A program made the position numbers and the translations under genes. Positions 61,988 to 64,000 of a stretch of DNA of 64,000 nucleotides are shown piece after piece. This DNA comes from Acidobacteriota bacterium (GTDB lineage Bacteria; Acidobacteriota; Thermoanaerobaculia; Multivoradales; Multivoraceae), in assembly GCA_003388555.1 (NCBI GenBank), contig QQVD01000042.1, positions 124,001 to 188,000 on the forward strand, read 5' to 3'. The notes below the pieces were generated by a model. It was given only the letters and a program-made list of their open reading frames with translations. It was not told the origin of the DNA and did not search any database. How positions within the stretch are numbered: the stretch's first letter is position 1; each line of letters starts with the position of its first letter.

Positions 61988-63235
61988 ATGAGTCTGAGGA
62001 GTCCAGGACCCCGCAACGCGACACCGACTACCTCGCCGACGCCGTCAGGGACGACGACGGCCGGCATCCTTCGAGCGGCCAGCAGGTTGGCGCTGGCTTC
62101 GTCGCTGGTGGTCGCCTCGCCGGCCACGGCCGACGAGGTCGTCGGCTGGGGAGAGGAGCGGTGGATCGCGGAGGGCGACGTCGAGTGGACCCGCGAGGCC
62201 GGGCAGCCGCCGAGCGGCGTCGAGCTGGGCGCCAACGGCACGGTGGTGCTGCGCGAACCGAAGCTCGAACACGGCACCATCGAGCTCGAGATGATGCTGA
62301 GTGGTCAACGCGCCTTCGCCTACGTGCAGTTCCGCTGCGAGGGTGGGACACCGGGCCGCGCCGGCGGCGAGGAGATCTACTTCCGCTCCCACAAGACGCA
62401 GGCTCCCGACGCGCTGCAGTACACCTCGGCCTACCCCGGGGGCTCGAACTGGCAGCTGTACCACGGCGAGGGCGGCACCGCCGCGGTCGACCTGCCGTCC
62501 GACACCTGGATCCCGGTGCGGCTGCGCTTCCGCGACCGGACGCTCGAAGTCGAGGTGGGTCGCGACGACGTCGCCGACCCGGCCGGTCCGCCTGCGCTGC
62601 GGGCCCATCTGGAGCGCCCGCCGGCCGCCGGCGCGGTGGCGCTGAGGGGCTTCGTGCCGAGGGGCTCCGGCGCTGCCTACGCGATGCGGGTGCGCAACCT
62701 GCGGATCTCGAGTGAGCCGCCCGAGCTCGAGCCGGCGGCGCCGGTCGCCGAGGTCTCCGGCGCGGTGCGGCGTTGGCGCCTGTCGCCGGCGGTGGCGGTC
62801 GCTGCCGAGGCCCCCGAGCTGCTCGAAGCGATACCTGCCGGGCTCGCCGGCGGTGCCGACGAGGTCGTCGAGGCGAGGCCGGATGGACTGGTGGTTGTGC
62901 TGGCGCACCGCGATCCGCCGCCGGACGCCCGCCGCTGGGCGGCTGTCGGCGAGGTCGATCTGGTCGCGCAGCGGGCCGGCCGCCGTCGTCTCGACCTGGG
63001 CTACAGCGACGCCGTCAGCGTCTTCCTCGACGGAGAGCTGCTGTTCGCCGCCGACGACAGCTACTCCTACGACGCGCCGCGCCGGCAGGGCCTGGTCGGG
63101 CTGCACCAGGCGACGCTCTACCTGCCACTGAAACCGGGGCGCAACCGCCTGCGCGTGCTCGTCGCCGACCGCTTCGGCGGCTGGGCGCTGCAGGCGAGGA
63201 TCGAGGATCGCGAGGGCCTCGACGTCGAGCCGTGA
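61988..63235 (+). CDS. Secreted concanavalin-like (DUF1080/LamG-type) protein
   Basis: A 415-residue exported protein with a signal peptide ending S-P-A-T-A-D. The central part (about 55-230) has the strands of a concanavalin-like sandwich (G-T-I-E-L-E-M-M-L-S-G, F-A-Y-V-Q-F-R-C, G-G-S-N-W-Q-L-Y-H-G-E-G, L-P-S-D-T-W-I-P-V-R-L-R-F), as in 3-keto-disaccharide hydrolase/DUF1080 and LamG domains. The last ~150 residues look like a second jelly-roll (V-F-L-D-G-E-L-L-F-A). Probably glycan binding. The ATG at 61988 follows GGAGGAGG. Confidence 0.78.
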   Translation: MSLRSPGPRNATPTTSPTPSGTTTAGILRAASRLALASSLVVASPATADEVVGWGEERWIAEGDVEWTREAGQPPSGVELGANGTVVLREPKLEHGTIELEMMLSGQRAFAYVQFRCEGGTPGRAGGEEIYFRSHKTQAPDALQYTSAYPGGSNWQLYHGEGGTAAVDLPSDTWIPVRLRFRDRTLEVEVGRDDVADPAGPPALRAHLERPPAAGAVALRGFVPRGSGAAYAMRVRNLRISSEPPELEPAAPVAEVSGAVRRWRLSPAVAVAAEAPELLEAIPAGLAGGADEVVEARPDGLVVVLAHRDPPPDARRWAAVGEVDLVAQRAGRRRLDLGYSDAVSVFLDGELLFAADDSYSYDAPRRQGLVGLHQATLYLPLKPGRNRLRVLVADRFGGWALQARIEDREGLDVEP

Positions 63236-63244
63236 CGCCTGGAC

Positions 63245-64000
63245 TCAGGATCCGTCGGCCGCCGGGAGTCCCAGCCTGCCGAGGGCCTCGCTGATCTCGT
63301 CGAGGATCGCCGGGTCGTCGATCGTCGCCGGCACCTTGTAGCTCTCGCCGTCGGCGATCTTCTTCATCGTGCCGCGCAGCACCTTGCCGGAGCGCGTCTT
63401 CGGCAACCGCTCGACCACCGTCGCCAGCTTGAACGAAGCCACCGGCCCGATGCGCTCGCGCACCGCCGCGATCACCTCGCCAACGATCGCGGCCGGCTCG
63501 CGACGGCAGCCGGCGTTGAGCACCAGCAGCCCCAGCGGCACCTCGCCCTTCAGCGGGTCGGCGACGCCGATGACGGCGGCCTCGGCGACGTCGGGATGGT
63601 CGGCGAGCACCTCCTCCATGGCGCCGGTCGACAGGCGGTGACCGGCGACGTTGATCAGGTCGTCGGTGCGGCTCATCACGAACACGTAGCCGTCCTCGTC
63701 GACGTAGCCGGCGTCGCCGGTGTCGTAAAAGCCCGGCTGGCGCTCGAGGTAGGAGCGCACGAACCCCTCGTCGTTCTGCCACAGGGTGGGCAGGCAGCCG
63801 GGCGGCAGCGGCAGTCTCAGGACGATCGCCCCGATCTCGCCGCGCGGGCGCTCCTCGCCGCCTGAGCCGAGCACCCGGACGTCGTAGCCGGGCGCCGGCA
63901 GGCTCGGAGAGCCGTGCTTGATCGGCATCAGGCCGAGGCCGGCGTAGTTCGCCACGATCGGCCAGCCGGTCTCGGTCTGCCACCAGTGGTCGATCACCGG
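63245..64000 (-). CDS. prpE: Propionyl-CoA synthetase, C-terminal part (gene runs off the window)
   Basis: The 3' ~250 codons of an acyl-CoA synthetase. D-H-W-W-Q-T-E-T-G-W-P-I opens the visible part with the AMP-binding core, Y-D-T-G-D-A-G-Y-V-D-E-D-G-Y is the A8 hinge region, and P-K-T-R-S-G-K-V-L-R carries the catalytic Lys acetylated for control in this family. The W-W-Q-T-E-T-G-W-P-I-V-A-N form points to PrpE, which activates propionate to propionyl-CoA, rather than acetyl-CoA synthetase. The 5' part lies beyond position 64000. It converges with the secreted-protein gene. Confidence 0.88.
   Translation of the reverse strand, partial: PVIDHWWQTETGWPIVANYAGLGLMPIKHGSPSLPAPGYDVRVLGSGGEERPRGEIGAIVLRLPLPPGCLPTLWQNDEGFVRSYLERQPGFYDTGDAGYVDEDGYVFVMSRTDDLINVAGHRLSTGAMEEVLADHPDVAEAAVIGVADPLKGEVPLGLLVLNAGCRREPAAIVGEVIAAVRERIGPVASFKLATVVERLPKTRSGKVLRGTMKKIADGESYKVPATIDDPAILDEISEALGRLGLPAADGS

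Overview
This is a GC-rich, gene-dense bacterial segment with about 52 protein genes. I see no rRNA, tRNA, insertion sequence, prophage or CRISPR array. Several features together point to Acidobacteriota, probably a Thermoanaerobaculia-type lineage: an ADOP-type MacB-like permease with a permease-prefix domain next to a PadR regulator, secreted proteins ending in a 'DGFESG...W-S-T-T-P' tag, a cytochrome c / copper-monooxygenase fusion, and an ACIII-like respiratory operon with an NrfD-DUF3341 fusion. The lineage is inferred, because no marker gene such as rRNA is present.

Layout. 0-7 kb, minus strand: a tight envelope-glycan-like cluster (large GT-C-like membrane protein, GT2 glycosyltransferase, methyltransferase, flippase-like protein) followed by an HpcH/HpaI aldolase. 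7-12 kb: ettA, two paralogous BON-domain proteins and a DUF429 protein. 12-14.2 kb: a YtrA-type GntR / ABC ATPase / permease operon with a palindromic operator on the regulator start. 14-20.7 kb: acyltransferase, DJ-1 protein, exported MsrB, a glutamate-receptor-like K+ channel, DUF2007, a histone-deacetylase-family enzyme and a formyltransferase-fold protein with a histone-H1-like lysine tail. 20.8-32 kb: cytochrome c-PHM fusion, leuB, RNA methyltransferase, thioesterase, two small membrane proteins, MFS, TerB-like protein, DUF3516 helicase, EEP nuclease/phosphatase. 32-40.7 kb: gamma carbonic anhydrase, TPR lipoprotein, sulfatase-like enzyme, gamma-glutamyltransferase, GH25 lipoprotein, SIMPL protein, MFS. 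40.9-45 kb: ADOP permease, PadR, metallophosphoesterase.

45-50.7 kb: a four-gene electron-transfer operon (pentaheme cytochrome, molybdopterin-type Fe-S protein, four-cluster ferredoxin, NrfD fused to DUF3341). It resembles alternative complex III without ActE and ActF. 51-54.7 kb: two unrelated secreted proteins (an M12-type metallopeptidase and a protein of unknown function), both with the C-terminal tag. At both loci the tag, its stop codon and the 3' flank lie in a ~98-bp unit that is repeated in decayed form just downstream. This is the most unusual feature of the window.

54.7-64 kb: a lipoprotein coupled to a methyltransferase, an exported amidohydrolase, the agmatine-to-putrescine pair aguA-aguB, an AraC regulator, a secreted sandwich-domain protein and the 3' part of a propionyl-CoA synthetase gene that runs off the window. 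Short tandem repeats (12-bp units at three places, 9-bp in msrB) recur at the 5' ends of genes.
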